Assembly (NCBI GenBank): GCA_934436435.1
Contig: CAKSAN010000001.1
Span: 248,001-312,000, forward strand
Reading direction: 5' to 3'
Length of the DNA stretch: 64,000 bases
Source: an uncultured Acetatifactor sp.
GTDB lineage: Bacteria; Bacillota; Clostridia; Lachnospirales; Lachnospiraceae
In this document: piece by piece, positions 27,268-36,343 of the stretch
Layout of the letters: each line of letters opens with the position of its first letter
Numbering within the stretch: position 1 is the first letter of the stretch
Made by a program: the position numbers and the translations under genes
Notes under the pieces: model-generated
Told to the model about the DNA's origin: nothing
Databases searched by the model: none
The model's input: only the letters and a program-made list of their open reading frames with translations

Positions 27268-28914
27268 CTATGTTCTCACATCAAAAGCATACTGTGCTAC
27301 CGGAACGCTGCCCTCTGTCTTAAGAAGCGGTGCCATGGCCTGTGCGGTCTGCTGCATCTGGGTCCGCAGATTCGTCTCGCATTTACAGTCATAACCCCTC
27401 TTTTTCAATCGTTCCGTCAGCACATCCATGTTTGCTTCCAGATAATCCAGGATCTCATCATTCTGTACATAAAATTTGGTACTTACTTTCGTATCCTGCA
27501 ATGCCACATAAACGTCCACGGGTCCCAGATGCTCCATATCCAGGTGCAGCAGGGCGCTGACCTGTCCGTCCTTTCTGGCAAGATTTTTCTTATTCGTGTA
27601 TACGAACAGTTCTCCGGTCTTATGCTCTCCCTGGTGCAAACGTAACGGCAGCTGGATATAGGCATAAGTCTGGTTGATCTGCTGTAGGAAATCTACATTC
27701 CGGCTTAAGTTTGCCACGGTCTGGCAGGCACTGGAACTGCTCTGTCCGTTTTCTTCCAGAAGACCGGATAAACCTTTGAGCTGTTTACCCAGTTTCTGAT
27801 AGAGTTCTTCCACCTTTTCCGCAGACTCCACATCTTCCGGCCGGATACTCCACCTGTCAAGCAACAGTTTCCCCGGCAGTTCTGTCACCTTGGGATTCTG
27901 TAACAGATTGCGCAGCGAAGAAGTATCCTTTGTCTCCAATCCCTGTTTCAACAGCTTCTGCAAGGTCTGTAATTGCGGCAATTCCTCCGTCTGCTGTGTC
28001 TTTTGTGTGGCGGTGTCCCCCTTTTTTATCTGCATGACACCCGTGGTGTCTTCCGGCCGTTCTTCCACGACGGTCTTCTGTGTTGGAACCGTTGTTTCCG
28101 ATGTTTCCTCCGTAACCACCGTTGTCTTTGGCTGCGATAGGCTGTCTTCTGTCTCTCCCGCAGTCGCTGCCTGTTCCGGATCGGGCAACGGTACTGCCAC
28201 CGGTTGTCCTTTTATATTTTCTCCGGTCTCATTTTCCGGAAGGAGCAGATCCAGGATCTCACTGTAGATCGTGGCCGCCTGTTCTATATCGCCGTTCTCC
28301 ACCAGTCCCTGCAATGTATTCGTCAGGCTCTCCGCCGCATCTGCGATTCCTTCGGTCAGCTGATGGGTCAGATTGCGGTAAGACGCCATCTGCGTAATAT
28401 TCTCCCCGGTAACCGGCAGTCCCAGTCTGTGAAGATTCACAATATCCTCAATGGCAGCGTCCGGAAACGCATTGCTCTCATGCCAGATCTGCTGCAAAGT
28501 ATTTTTATCGATGGGAAGTCCTGCATCCATCAACTGCTTCGTCATGGCCACAGTGGTCTCGTTCACGGGAATGGATGCCATATCCAATGCTTTCAAAACC
28601 GTTCCTTCCGTTGCCATATTGGTAAACAGTGGACTTAAGTTCAATACCTGTCCGTTGTTTTTTACCTGAAATGTAATATTCTGTCCCAGTTCCAGGCGAA
28701 TATCCGCATCCACCTTGGCGTCGATCAAAACATCCTGCAACAGACGGATCTGCGCATTATTCCCTTCTCTGGAGACCACCTCTCCCCGAAGGGTCTGCCC
28801 CGGAACCAGTGTCCGGATCTGGCGGTTTACCTGTTCGGTGCTTGTGCTGCCCGTCGCCTGTACTCTGCTGTTATCCGTTATTTTGTCCTGTGAGAACCAT
28901 CCTGTCAGTTTCAT
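27268..28914 (-). CDS. FliK-like (hook-length control domain) protein, YlqG type
   Basis: A 548-residue, probably cytoplasmic protein. An N-terminal part (1-230) rich in Gln/Thr/Leu is followed by a Glu/Thr-rich low-complexity linker (about 230-320) and a C-terminal Flg_hook-like domain (about 430-545: LPLRLHQGEHKTGELFVY, HLGPVDVYV). In B. subtilis the gene between rnhB and ylqH, ylqG, has the same layout. A role with the FlhB-like neighbour is inferred from conserved pairing; there is no experimental function I can cite. Confidence 0.78.
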   Translation of the reverse strand: MKLTGWFSQDKITDNSRVQATGSTSTEQVNRQIRTLVPGQTLRGEVVSREGNNAQIRLLQDVLIDAKVDADIRLELGQNITFQVKNNGQVLNLSPLFTNMATEGTVLKALDMASIPVNETTVAMTKQLMDAGLPIDKNTLQQIWHESNAFPDAAIEDIVNLHRLGLPVTGENITQMASYRNLTHQLTEGIADAAESLTNTLQGLVENGDIEQAATIYSEILDLLLPENETGENIKGQPVAVPLPDPEQAATAGETEDSLSQPKTTVVTEETSETTVPTQKTVVEERPEDTTGVMQIKKGDTATQKTQQTEELPQLQTLQKLLKQGLETKDTSSLRNLLQNPKVTELPGKLLLDRWSIRPEDVESAEKVEELYQKLGKQLKGLSGLLEENGQSSSSACQTVANLSRNVDFLQQINQTYAYIQLPLRLHQGEHKTGELFVYTNKKNLARKDGQVSALLHLDMEHLGPVDVYVALQDTKVSTKFYVQNDEILDYLEANMDVLTERLKKRGYDCKCETNLRTQMQQTAQAMAPLLKTEGSVPVAQYAFDVRT

Positions 28915-28965
28915 ATTGTTTTCTCTCCCGACACGCTCCAGTCCCTGCCTGTGGGCGCAGCATTC

Positions 28966-29724
28966 TTAAAATCCAAAGTTTTTGATAAAGCTGTGTCTGT
29001 GGATCGGTGTCGGACCATATTCCTTCAGTGCCGCAATATGTGCAGCGCTGCCGTATCCCTTATTGGATGCAAAGTCATATTCCGGAAATACATCGGCATA
29101 CTGCTCCATGAGCCGGTCCCTGGTCACCTTGGCCACAATACTGGCCGCTCCGATGGAGATACTCTTGGCATCGCCCTTGATGATCGGCACCTGTCTTATC
29201 TCCACACCGGGGATCGTCACGGCATCGTTCAATAACAGATCCGGTGCCGGATCCAGTTTGCCGATAGCCTCCCGCATGGCTTCATAGGTTGCCTGCAAAA
29301 TATTAATCTCGTCGATCCGCTCCGGAGAGGCATAGCCCACGGCCCAGGCCACCGCTTCCCTCGTGATCACATCATACAGCTCTTCTCTCTTTTTTTCGGA
29401 TAATTGCTTGGAATCATTAATGTATAAAATATCACAATCTTTGGGCAGAATGACCGCACCGGCCACCACAGGACCCGCTAACGGTCCTCTTCCCACTTCA
29501 TCGATTCCGCAGATGTATGCATACTGTGCATACTCTTTTTCATATTTTTTCAGATTCTCGATCCGCTGCCGTTCTTTTTCCAGAGCTTCAATCTTTTTGT
29601 GTGCGCCTGCCACCAGCTTCTGTACCCCGCTTCTCGGGTCGTTCTCATATTCTGCTATAAATTCAGGCAGCCTTTCTACTGAAGCTGCCTGTAATATTTC
29701 TTTGATCTTTGCTGCACTTTCCAT
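28966..29724 (-). CDS. rnhB: Ribonuclease HII RnhB
   Basis: A 252-residue enzyme cleaving RNA in RNA/DNA hybrids and at single ribonucleotides. The catalytic GIDEVGRGPLAGPV (about 75), LLNDAV (Asp) and SIGAASIVAKVTRD segments are intact. An N-terminal extension of about 70 residues, partly coiled (KKIEALEKERQRIENLKKY), precedes the catalytic core, as in many Firmicute RNase HII proteins. It sits behind lepB and rbgA. Confidence 0.95.
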   Translation of the reverse strand: MESAAKIKEILQAASVERLPEFIAEYENDPRSGVQKLVAGAHKKIEALEKERQRIENLKKYEKEYAQYAYICGIDEVGRGPLAGPVVAGAVILPKDCDILYINDSKQLSEKKREELYDVITREAVAWAVGYASPERIDEINILQATYEAMREAIGKLDPAPDLLLNDAVTIPGVEIRQVPIIKGDAKSISIGAASIVAKVTRDRLMEQYADVFPEYDFASNKGYGSAAHIAALKEYGPTPIHRHSFIKNFGF

Positions 29725-29745
29725 ATGCTTATCCCCATTTTGCGG

Positions 29746-30291
29746 TTATTGATGTTGTAATATACCGAAATCGGAAAACGGCCAGATCCGCAGCCATGCT
29801 TTTCCGACAATATTCTCCCGTTTGATGTTCCCTACCATATCCGTACGGCTGTCACTGGAATTGTTGCGGTTATCCCCCATGACAAAATATTCATCTTCTC
29901 CCAATTCGATGGGTTCCGCCGCCCTGCCGATGGTCTCAGGCCTTATGACTTCCATTCCGTAAGATTCTTCCAGCTTTTCTCCATTAATGTAGATACTGCC
30001 GTCTTCCTTAATCTGTACAGTCTCGCCCGGTAATCCGATAATCCGCTTAATATAGTAAGTGTTATCCTGATATTGAAAGGGGAACACAATAATGTCAAAC
30101 CGTTCCGGATCATGGAAACGATAGCTTAACTTATCCACGATCAGATTGTCCCCGTTATGCAGGGTATGCTCCATGGAAGCACCTTCCACTTCCGTACGCT
30201 GTCCTACAAAGGTGATCACCAGCCATACCGCTCCCAATACGCAGAGCAGGTAAATTGCTGTGCTTAATAATTCTTTCATTATTTTATTCAT
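29746..30291 (-). CDS. lepB: Signal peptidase I (second copy)
   Basis: A 181-residue membrane-anchored serine protease with one N-terminal helix (about 8-28). The catalytic Ser lies in GASMEHTL (about 39) and the catalytic Lys in YYIKRIIGLPGE (about 78), followed by the box GDNRNNSSDSR. It removes signal peptides from exported proteins. It starts four bases after rbgA and is one of two paralogues flanking rbgA. Confidence 0.92.
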   Translation of the reverse strand: MNKIMKELLSTAIYLLCVLGAVWLVITFVGQRTEVEGASMEHTLHNGDNLIVDKLSYRFHDPERFDIIVFPFQYQDNTYYIKRIIGLPGETVQIKEDGSIYINGEKLEESYGMEVIRPETIGRAAEPIELGEDEYFVMGDNRNNSSDSRTDMVGNIKRENIVGKAWLRIWPFSDFGILQHQ

Positions 30292-30295
30292 CTGT

Positions 30296-31135
30296 CTATA
30301 TCCTCTCCAGTGTCATTCGTCCCAGCTTGCCGCTTCGGAAGTCATCGATCAAAATTCCGGATGCCTTCCCCAGATCCAGCTGTTCTCCCTTCGCATAGCA
30401 TTTGCGGCTCTCTGCCACTGCTTCCAGTATTTCTGTAGGTTTACCCTCCGGTTCTGCCCCGTAGCGCTCCTGCAAAGCCTTCGGATATAACTCCTTGATG
30501 GCTCCGATCAGATCACAGGCCAGTTCATCCGGAATCAGTATCTCATCATTCATGGATCCGATAAATGCCAGACGCATTCCCACCTGCTGGTCTTCGAATT
30601 TGGGCCACAAAATGCCCGGGGTGTCCAACAGCTCCAGCCCCTTGTTCAGACGGATCCACTGTTTTCCCTTGGTGACACCGGGTTTATTTCCCGTCTTGGC
30701 GCATGCCTTTCCCGCAAAGGAATTAATAAATGTGGATTTTCCCACATTGGGGATCCCCACTACCATGGCACGTACCGGACGGTTTACGATCCCGCGTTTT
30801 CTGTCACGCTCGATCTTTTCCTTACATACCTCCTGCACCAGTCCCTGAATCGATTTGATGCCCATGCCGGTGCGGGAATTGATTTCCAGTACGCCCATTC
30901 CCTGATCAGAAAAGTATTCGACCCATTTTTTATTCCATACGGGATCTGCCAGATCTGATTTATTCAGCAAAATGATGCGGGCTTTTCCTTTTCCCAGTTC
31001 ATCAATGTCCGGGTTTCTGCTGCTGATGGGAATTCTGGCATCCACAAGCTCGATGACCAGATCGATCAGCTTGATATTTTCCTGCATCATACGCCTTGCT
31101 TTGGTCATATGACCGGGATACCACTGATAATTCAT
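30296..31135 (-). CDS. rbgA: Ribosome biogenesis GTPase RbgA (YlqF)
   Basis: A 279-residue circularly permuted GTPase for late 50S assembly. The motif order is G4 (LLNKSDL, about 58), then G1 (GIPNVGKST, about 127), then G3 (DTPG, about 172). The N-terminus WYPGHMTKARR is the family signature. It is co-transcribed between two signal peptidase genes and followed by rnhB, an order shared with B. subtilis. Confidence 0.95.
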   Translation of the reverse strand: MNYQWYPGHMTKARRMMQENIKLIDLVIELVDARIPISSRNPDIDELGKGKARIILLNKSDLADPVWNKKWVEYFSDQGMGVLEINSRTGMGIKSIQGLVQEVCKEKIERDRKRGIVNRPVRAMVVGIPNVGKSTFINSFAGKACAKTGNKPGVTKGKQWIRLNKGLELLDTPGILWPKFEDQQVGMRLAFIGSMNDEILIPDELACDLIGAIKELYPKALQERYGAEPEGKPTEILEAVAESRKCYAKGEQLDLGKASGILIDDFRSGKLGRMTLERI

Positions 31136-31158
31136 TGTCTGCTCTCCTAATGTCTTCT

Positions 31159-31734
31159 CTATTTGATAAAGCCGATGCCTTCTGTCCCGGATCTTAAGTG
31201 GAACCAGGCTTTTCCTATCATATCGCCCTCTTCCACCGGTCCGATATTGGCCGATCTGCTGTCTTCACTGTTATTGGGATTATCCCCGATACAAAAATAT
31301 TCTTTATTTCCCAATATAATCTCATTTTCCGCAATGCCCGCATCCAGGATCCGTTCCGTCACCCATCTGCTTTCCTGTCCATTGACATACAGGGTACCGT
31401 CCGCGATCCTTACTTTGTCTCCCGGTACTGCCACAACACGCTTGACATAATAATGGGAATTCTCATTGCCGTTCGGCAGAAATGCTACAACGTCCCCTGC
31501 TTTGGGGGAAGATAAAATGTACAGGAATCGGTCGATAAATATCTGTTGCCCGTTCTCCAGTGTCGGTTCCATGGACATTCCCACAACTCTGGTGGATTTT
31601 CCGAGGAAAACCACCACCACAGCAGCCAGGAAAACAGACAAGGCAATACCGAAGATCCAGTTGAAAATTTCTCTGAGCAATTCCCGGCTGATCTTTTTCT
31701 TCTTTTTATAAAAACTTAGTCCTTTGTTTCTCAA
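31159..31734 (-). CDS. lepB: Signal peptidase I (first copy)
   Basis: A 191-residue type I signal peptidase. A Lys-rich N-terminus precedes one helix (about 23-45). The catalytic Ser is in GMSMEPTL and Lys in YYVKRVVAVPGD; the GDNPNNSEDSR box is present. It starts with TTG at 31734; no closer ATG keeps the conserved helix. The promoter lies 33 bases upstream. Confidence 0.92.
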   Translation of the reverse strand: MRNKGLSFYKKKKKISRELLREIFNWIFGIALSVFLAAVVVVFLGKSTRVVGMSMEPTLENGQQIFIDRFLYILSSPKAGDVVAFLPNGNENSHYYVKRVVAVPGDKVRIADGTLYVNGQESRWVTERILDAGIAENEIILGNKEYFCIGDNPNNSEDSRSANIGPVEEGDMIGKAWFHLRSGTEGIGFIK

Positions 31735-31766
31735 TGCTCTGTCCTATCTCACATAGTTTTGGTATC

Positions 31767-31795
31767 AGTGTACCATATCCGTATTCCTTTTTCAA
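31767..31795 (-). promoter_or_regulatory. Promoter for lepB-rbgA-lepB-rnhB
   Basis: TTGAAA (31790-31795), a 17-base spacer and TACACT (31767-31772) on the minus strand, directly before the first signal peptidase gene. Confidence 0.65.
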
Positions 31796-31861
31796 TGTAA
31801 CTATTCAGAACCCTGCCACACACATTGGCAAAACCGCACGATTCTCGTGCTTTCAAAAAAA

Positions 31862-31892
31862 ATATAAAAGGCAGCTGTCCGAAACAGCTGCC
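31862..31892 (-). terminator. Terminator after rplS
   Basis: A 9-bp stem GGCAGCTGT/ACAGCTGCC (31870-31892) with a 5-base loop on the minus strand, followed by TTTTATATTTTTTTT. Confidence 0.88.
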
Positions 31893-31908
31893 CTCCCGGT
31901 CAATGTAA

Positions 31909-32256
31909 TTATTTAACTAATTCCTTAACCTTTGCCTTCTTACCAACACGATCTCTTAAGTAATTCAGCTTAGCACGTCTTACTTTACCTTTTCTTACAA
32001 CTTCGATCTTCTCTACATTGGGAGAATGTAAAGGCCAAGTCTTCTCTACGCCGATACCGTTGGAAGTCTTTCTAACAGTGAAAGTCTCTCTGTTGCTGCC
32101 GCCCTGTCTCTTCAGTACAACACCTTCGAATACCTGAATTCTCTCACGGTTACCCTCTTTGATCTTGCCGTATACCTTAACGGTATCGCCGACTTCAAAC
32201 TGATCAACGGTTGCTTTTAACTGTTCTGCTTCGATCTCTTTGATAATGTTACTCAT
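31909..32256 (-). CDS. rplS: 50S ribosomal protein L19
   Basis: A 115-residue ribosomal protein at the 30S/50S interface. The canonical segments [31 protein letters not shown] and [20 protein letters not shown] are intact. It is last in the ylxM-ffh-rpsP-khpA-rimM-trmD-rplS series but also has its own promoter. Confidence 0.97.
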   Translation of the reverse strand: MSNIIKEIEAEQLKATVDQFEVGDTVKVYGKIKEGNRERIQVFEGVVLKRQGGSNRETFTVRKTSNGIGVEKTWPLHSPNVEKIEVVRKGKVRRAKLNYLRDRVGKKAKVKELVK

Positions 32257-32335
32257 AATGAGCCTCCTTCATAAAATGGATGTTCTTAATACCCTTACTG
32301 GTAACAGAGGACCATCTCGTTTTCACAACATTCAG

Positions 32336-32364
32336 ATTCTACCATAAGCCCGCATAAAAAGCAA
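32336..32364 (-). promoter_or_regulatory. Internal promoter for rplS
   Basis: TTGCTT (32359-32364), a 17-base spacer and TAGAAT (32336-32341) on the minus strand, 80 bases before rplS and just past the trmD stop. Confidence 0.55.
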
Positions 32365-32371
32365 GCTTTTT

Positions 32372-33754
32372 TTATCTGTACAGCCACCAGATCACAGGCT
32401 CCGAAAGATTCAGTCCCAGTCTCTCCTGCAGCCGTGTGGAGGCCTCATTGCCCTCTACAATATGGGCATAGGGTACAAAGCCCTGTTCTCTCTGTCTGTT
32501 GATCAGATAGCCCTCCAGAGATGCGGCCAGCCCCTGTCTGCGGTACGCATCTTCCACATACAGCATTCCCATGCTGCCGTCATTATGGCTGCCAATAAAT
32601 CCGCAAAGCTTTTCCTCAATATAGATACCGTACACATCTCCGGCACCGATTCTCTCCCGGACATATGCATCGCCTCCCAGATGATAATGTTCCGCCACAT
32701 AGGGGATGTCTGCCTCTGTCAGCCTCCGGATATCCTTATGTCTCACCGGCAGCGGCTCGCCTCTGGTATAGCAGACCTGGGAACACAACATACTGCCATG
32801 ATACCCCAGGGCCTCGCTGACCCGTTCGTTCCACCGGTCGGTCACGGTCACCATACTATGCTCCGCCACATCTTTCGGAATCAGCGGCAGCATTTTTTCA
32901 AGATGTTCCTCATCCTCTGCATTCAGCATAGCGTTGCCAATCTCCGGCAGATAGATCAGTACATTTTTTCCTTCCGCATAAAGCACTTCTCCACGGCCTC
33001 TTGCCAGCGTCTCCATCATATGAATGAAATTGCGCTTCTTCGCGGAAAGTTTTTTAATGACCCGCTGTTTTTCCTGATACTTTGCATAGAGATCCGGACG
33101 GCGTTCTTCGGTACGGTGTTCGGACTGTTCCAGACGCCAGGCATTGATCTTTTTATGATTACCGGACAGAAGTACCTCCGGCACTTTCTTCCCGTGCCAT
33201 TCCTCCGGACGGGAATACTGTGGGTATTCCAGCAGGTCATTATGAAAGCTTTCCGTCTCAGCGGACTCGTCGTTGTTGAGCACTCCCGGCACCAGTCTTG
33301 CCACTGCATCCACCACAACCATAGCCGCCAGTTCTCCGCCGGTAAGGACATAGTCTCCGATAGAAATATAGTCTGTCACGATCTCTTCCAGAACTCTCTC
33401 GTCGATTCCCTCGTAGTGACCGCAGAGTAACACCAGTTCCTCTTCTGTGGACAGTTCTCTTGCTTTTTTCTGGGTAAAGGGCGCCCCCTGTGGGGTCAGA
33501 TAGACGCAGCGGATTTTTTTCTCCCCCGCCACGGCCCGGTAGGCATCATATACCGGCTGGGCCTGCATTAACATTCCGGCGCCGCCGCCATAGGTGTAAT
33601 CGTCTACTTTTCCATGTCTATCCTGTGTGTAATCCCGGATATTCACCGCATCAATGGAGATCAGGTTCTTCTCCGCCGCCCGGCCCAGGATACTGGTCGC
33701 CAGTCCCTGCTGCACCATTTCCGGGAACAGGGTCAAAATGTGAAACCTCATCAT
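32372..33754 (-). CDS. trmD: TrmD (tRNA m1G37 methyltransferase) fused to a GNAT acetyltransferase domain
   Basis: A 460-residue protein. Residues 1-240 are a complete SPOUT methyltransferase TrmD (FHILTLFPEM, YGGGAGMLMQ, CGHYEGIDER, SIGDYVLTGGE, GVLNNDESAE), which adds m1G at tRNA position 37. Residues about 245-460 form an added unit ending in a GNAT fold (about 335-460) with the acetyl-CoA motif RRQGLA (405-410). No frameshift or stop separates the two. Standard TrmD is about 240-250 residues. The start is ATG 33754, overlapping the rimM stop; ATG 33751 is equally possible. Confidence 0.9.
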   Translation of the reverse strand: MMRFHILTLFPEMVQQGLATSILGRAAEKNLISIDAVNIRDYTQDRHGKVDDYTYGGGAGMLMQAQPVYDAYRAVAGEKKIRCVYLTPQGAPFTQKKARELSTEEELVLLCGHYEGIDERVLEEIVTDYISIGDYVLTGGELAAMVVVDAVARLVPGVLNNDESAETESFHNDLLEYPQYSRPEEWHGKKVPEVLLSGNHKKINAWRLEQSEHRTEERRPDLYAKYQEKQRVIKKLSAKKRNFIHMMETLARGRGEVLYAEGKNVLIYLPEIGNAMLNAEDEEHLEKMLPLIPKDVAEHSMVTVTDRWNERVSEALGYHGSMLCSQVCYTRGEPLPVRHKDIRRLTEADIPYVAEHYHLGGDAYVRERIGAGDVYGIYIEEKLCGFIGSHNDGSMGMLYVEDAYRRQGLAASLEGYLINRQREQGFVPYAHIVEGNEASTRLQERLGLNLSEPVIWWLYR

Positions 33755-34263
33755 AAGTCAAGCAATCCTTCCAGTACATGTACCTGCATCGTGCCGTTTT
33801 CCACGTCCACATTCAGAATACACTGTTTGATAGCGGGCAGAAGCAGGCTCTTGCCGTCTGCCATTTCCACCTCGTAGACATCATTGGCACCGGTCTCGAT
33901 CACATCTTTTACCGTACCTAATTCTTTTCCGTCCTCATCCTGTACCTTCAGTCCGATCAGATCCGCGATGAAATACTCGTCTCTTTGCAGACGTACCGCA
34001 TTTTTGCGGGTCACATACAGACTCTTCTGACGGTATTTTTCTATATCATTAATGTTGTCCAGTCCTTTGAATTTCAGAATCACAAACTGCTTAAAGAACT
34101 TGACGCCCTCAATTTCCAGATTCATTTTTTCCCTGCCGGTGTCCAGAACGACTTCCTTTAATCTGCGGAATCTTCTGGGATCATCCGTGGTAGGATATAC
34201 CTTTACTTCTCCTCTCACCCCATGGGTGGAAGTGATAATGCCGACCTGCAACAGATCTTCCAT
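33751..34263 (-). CDS. rimM: Ribosome maturation factor RimM
   Basis: A 170-residue 16S rRNA processing factor that binds S19. The N-terminal RimM domain (LLQVGIITSTHGVRGEVKVYP) and C-terminal PRC-barrel (EYFIADLIGLKVQDEDGKELG; LLLPAIKQCI) are both present. It overlaps trmD at ATGATG and is preceded by an intra-operon terminator. Confidence 0.95.
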   Translation of the reverse strand: MEDLLQVGIITSTHGVRGEVKVYPTTDDPRRFRRLKEVVLDTGREKMNLEIEGVKFFKQFVILKFKGLDNINDIEKYRQKSLYVTRKNAVRLQRDEYFIADLIGLKVQDEDGKELGTVKDVIETGANDVYEVEMADGKSLLLPAIKQCILNVDVENGTMQVHVLEGLLDL

Positions 34264-34292
34264 ATAGTCTTACTCCATTCCGGCTTTTAGCC

Positions 34293-34328
34293 AAAAAACG
34301 GAGAAACACACGCCTGTATGTTTCTCCG
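34293..34328 (-). terminator. Intra-operon terminator between khpA and rimM
   Basis: A perfect 10-bp stem CGGAGAAACA/TGTTTCTCCG with a 10-base loop (34299-34328) followed by six T on the minus strand. It lies 30 bases before rimM, so rimM-trmD output probably depends on partial read-through. Confidence 0.82.
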
Positions 34329-34357
34329 CTCAACGTCAGGGATCTCTCAATTCAAAA

Positions 34358-34585
34358 TTAAACGATCTCAACGTCCACTCTTGTGTTGTCTTTGGATGAT
34401 GCTGCTTTCACAACGGAGCGGATTGCTTTTGCAATACGTCCCTGCTTACCGATCACCTTACCCATATCGGACGCAGCTACATGAAGTTCAAGGACGATAT
34501 TTTTTCCTTCTGTCTTCTCAGTTACAACTACTTCATCCGGATTATCAACGAGTGCCTTTGCAACTACTTCTACTAGTTCCTTCAT
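34358..34585 (-). CDS. khpA: KH-domain RNA-binding protein KhpA
   Basis: A 75-residue single KH domain protein with the GxxG loop GKQG (VIGKQGRIAKAIR). In Firmicutes KhpA, with KhpB/Jag, binds many RNAs and affects division and cell elongation. It is located between rpsP and rimM as in most Firmicutes. Confidence 0.93.
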   Translation of the reverse strand: MKELVEVVAKALVDNPDEVVVTEKTEGKNIVLELHVAASDMGKVIGKQGRIAKAIRSVVKAASSKDNTRVDVEIV

Positions 34586-34616
34586 AATCCACCTCCGATG
34601 AATAGATATTTAGAAC

Positions 34617-34862
34617 TTATTTCTCGATTCCTGCAACCTTGAAAAGCTTAGCAACCTGCTCGGTAGGCTGAGCGCCGTTCTGTAACCACTTCTTAGCCAG
34701 TTCTTCGTTGATCTTGAAAGTGGAAGGATCGGTGGAAGGATCGTAGGTACCGATCTCCTCGATGAATCTACCGTCTCTGGGGGAACGGGAATCTGCTACG
34801 ATAATTCTGTAAAAAGGAGCCTTCTTCTGTCCCATTCTTCTTAATCTGATCTTTACTGCCAT
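34617..34862 (-). CDS. rpsP: 30S ribosomal protein S16
   Basis: An 81-residue ribosomal protein ([37 protein letters not shown]). The ATG at 34862 has GGAGG eight bases upstream; the ATG five codons earlier lies over that site. Confidence 0.97.
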   Translation of the reverse strand: MAVKIRLRRMGQKKAPFYRIIVADSRSPRDGRFIEEIGTYDPSTDPSTFKINEELAKKWLQNGAQPTEQVAKLFKVAGIEK

Positions 34863-34953
34863 TTCTTTTTCCTCCATTAATTAAAAATAAAATAATTTAT
34901 ATGATAAGAACTGATTGTTCATATCGGACTTAAGTTAAATAAGTAAAAACATG

Positions 34954-36333
34954 TTAGAAAAATCTGCCGCCCATGCCGGGGAATTTTCCGCCGCCGAACA
35001 TACCGCCCATGCCGCCGCGGCCCTTTTTGCCGCCGCCAAACTGCTTCATCATCTTCTGGGTCTGTTCGAACTGTTTGATAAACCGGTTCACCGTTGCAAT
35101 ATCCACACCGGCACCTTTGGCAATACGGTGCTTTCTCTGAGGGGTCAGGATCTTGGGATTCCTGCGTTCCTCCTTCGTCATGGATAATACGATGGCTTCC
35201 GTACGCTTCATCTGGGTCTCGTCGATGGCGCCTTCCAGATCCGATGCCTTGATGCCCATTCCGGGAAGCATTCCCAGAATACTGGACAGACCACCCATAT
35301 TCCGCATCTGTTTCATGCTCTCCAGGTAATCTTCGAAGTCGAATTTACCCTTCTTCATGCGTCCGGCCATGTCACGGCTCTTCTCTTCGTCGATATCGAT
35401 ATTGGCCTGTGCCTTGTCAATGAGGGATAATACATCGCCCATGCCTAAGATACGGCTGGCCATACGGTCGGGATAGAACTGCTCTAAGTCAGACAGCTTC
35501 TCACCCATACTTACAAAGAGGATCGGCTTGCCGGTGACTGCTTTGATGGAAAGTGCCGCACCACCTCGGGTATCGCCGTCCATCTTGGACAGGATCACAC
35601 CGTCGACGCCCACCTTTTCATCAAATTCTTTCGCTACATTTACAGCGTCCTGACCGGTCATGGCATCGACTACCAAAAGCGTCTGATGCACGGTGACGGT
35701 CTCTTTGATCTCCTGTAATTCCGCCATCATGTCTTCATCCACATGAAGTCGTCCGGCAGTATCGAGGATTACTACGTTATGACCATTTTTCTCCGCATAC
35801 GCAATCGCTTCCTTGGCGATCTCGGCAGGCTTGTGATCCGTTCCCATGGAGAACACATCAACTTCCTGTTTCTTACCATTGATCTGTAACTGTTCAATGG
35901 CTGCAGGACGGTAAATATCGCAGGCTACCAGTAACGACTTCTTGCCCTTGAGCTTCAGCTTACCGGCGATCTTGGCAGTCGCAGTGGTTTTACCTGCACC
36001 CTGAAGACCTGCCATCATGATGACGGTAATGGCCTTGCCGGGCTGCATGGCGATTTCTGTGGTCTCACTGCCCATGAGGCTGATCATTTCTTCATTTACG
36101 ATCTTGATCACCATCTGTCCGGGATTCAGACCGTTCATGACATCCTGACCAATGGCACGTTCTTCCACTGCCTTCACGAACTGCTTGACTACCTTGAAGT
36201 TAACATCAGCCTCCAGGAGTGCCATCTTGACTTCCTTCAGTGCGGACTTGACATCCTCTTCCGTCAGACGGCCTTTGCTTCTTAAGTTTTTAAAAACATT
36301 CTGAAGTTTGTCTGTTAAACTTTCAAATGCCAT
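34954..36333 (-). CDS. ffh: Signal recognition particle protein Ffh
   Basis: A 459-residue SRP54 GTPase that targets nascent membrane and secreted proteins to FtsY. It has an N domain (1-85), a G domain with G1 GLQGAGKTT (about 109), DTAGRL and SKMDGDTRGG, and the Met-rich M domain (about 300-459) that binds 4.5S/6S RNA and signal peptides. It ends in a Gly/Met-rich tail (GGGKKGRGGMGGMFGG). It follows ylxM by 10 bases. Confidence 0.97.
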   Translation of the reverse strand: MAFESLTDKLQNVFKNLRSKGRLTEEDVKSALKEVKMALLEADVNFKVVKQFVKAVEERAIGQDVMNGLNPGQMVIKIVNEEMISLMGSETTEIAMQPGKAITVIMMAGLQGAGKTTATAKIAGKLKLKGKKSLLVACDIYRPAAIEQLQINGKKQEVDVFSMGTDHKPAEIAKEAIAYAEKNGHNVVILDTAGRLHVDEDMMAELQEIKETVTVHQTLLVVDAMTGQDAVNVAKEFDEKVGVDGVILSKMDGDTRGGAALSIKAVTGKPILFVSMGEKLSDLEQFYPDRMASRILGMGDVLSLIDKAQANIDIDEEKSRDMAGRMKKGKFDFEDYLESMKQMRNMGGLSSILGMLPGMGIKASDLEGAIDETQMKRTEAIVLSMTKEERRNPKILTPQRKHRIAKGAGVDIATVNRFIKQFEQTQKMMKQFGGGKKGRGGMGGMFGGGKFPGMGGRFF

Positions 36334-36343
36334 TTGCTGCTCC

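Noticed and set aside
31836..31850. Hairpin GCACGATTCTCGTGC as a second terminator
   Set aside because: A short stem followed by TTTC then A-rich sequence; no T-run in the direction of transcription.
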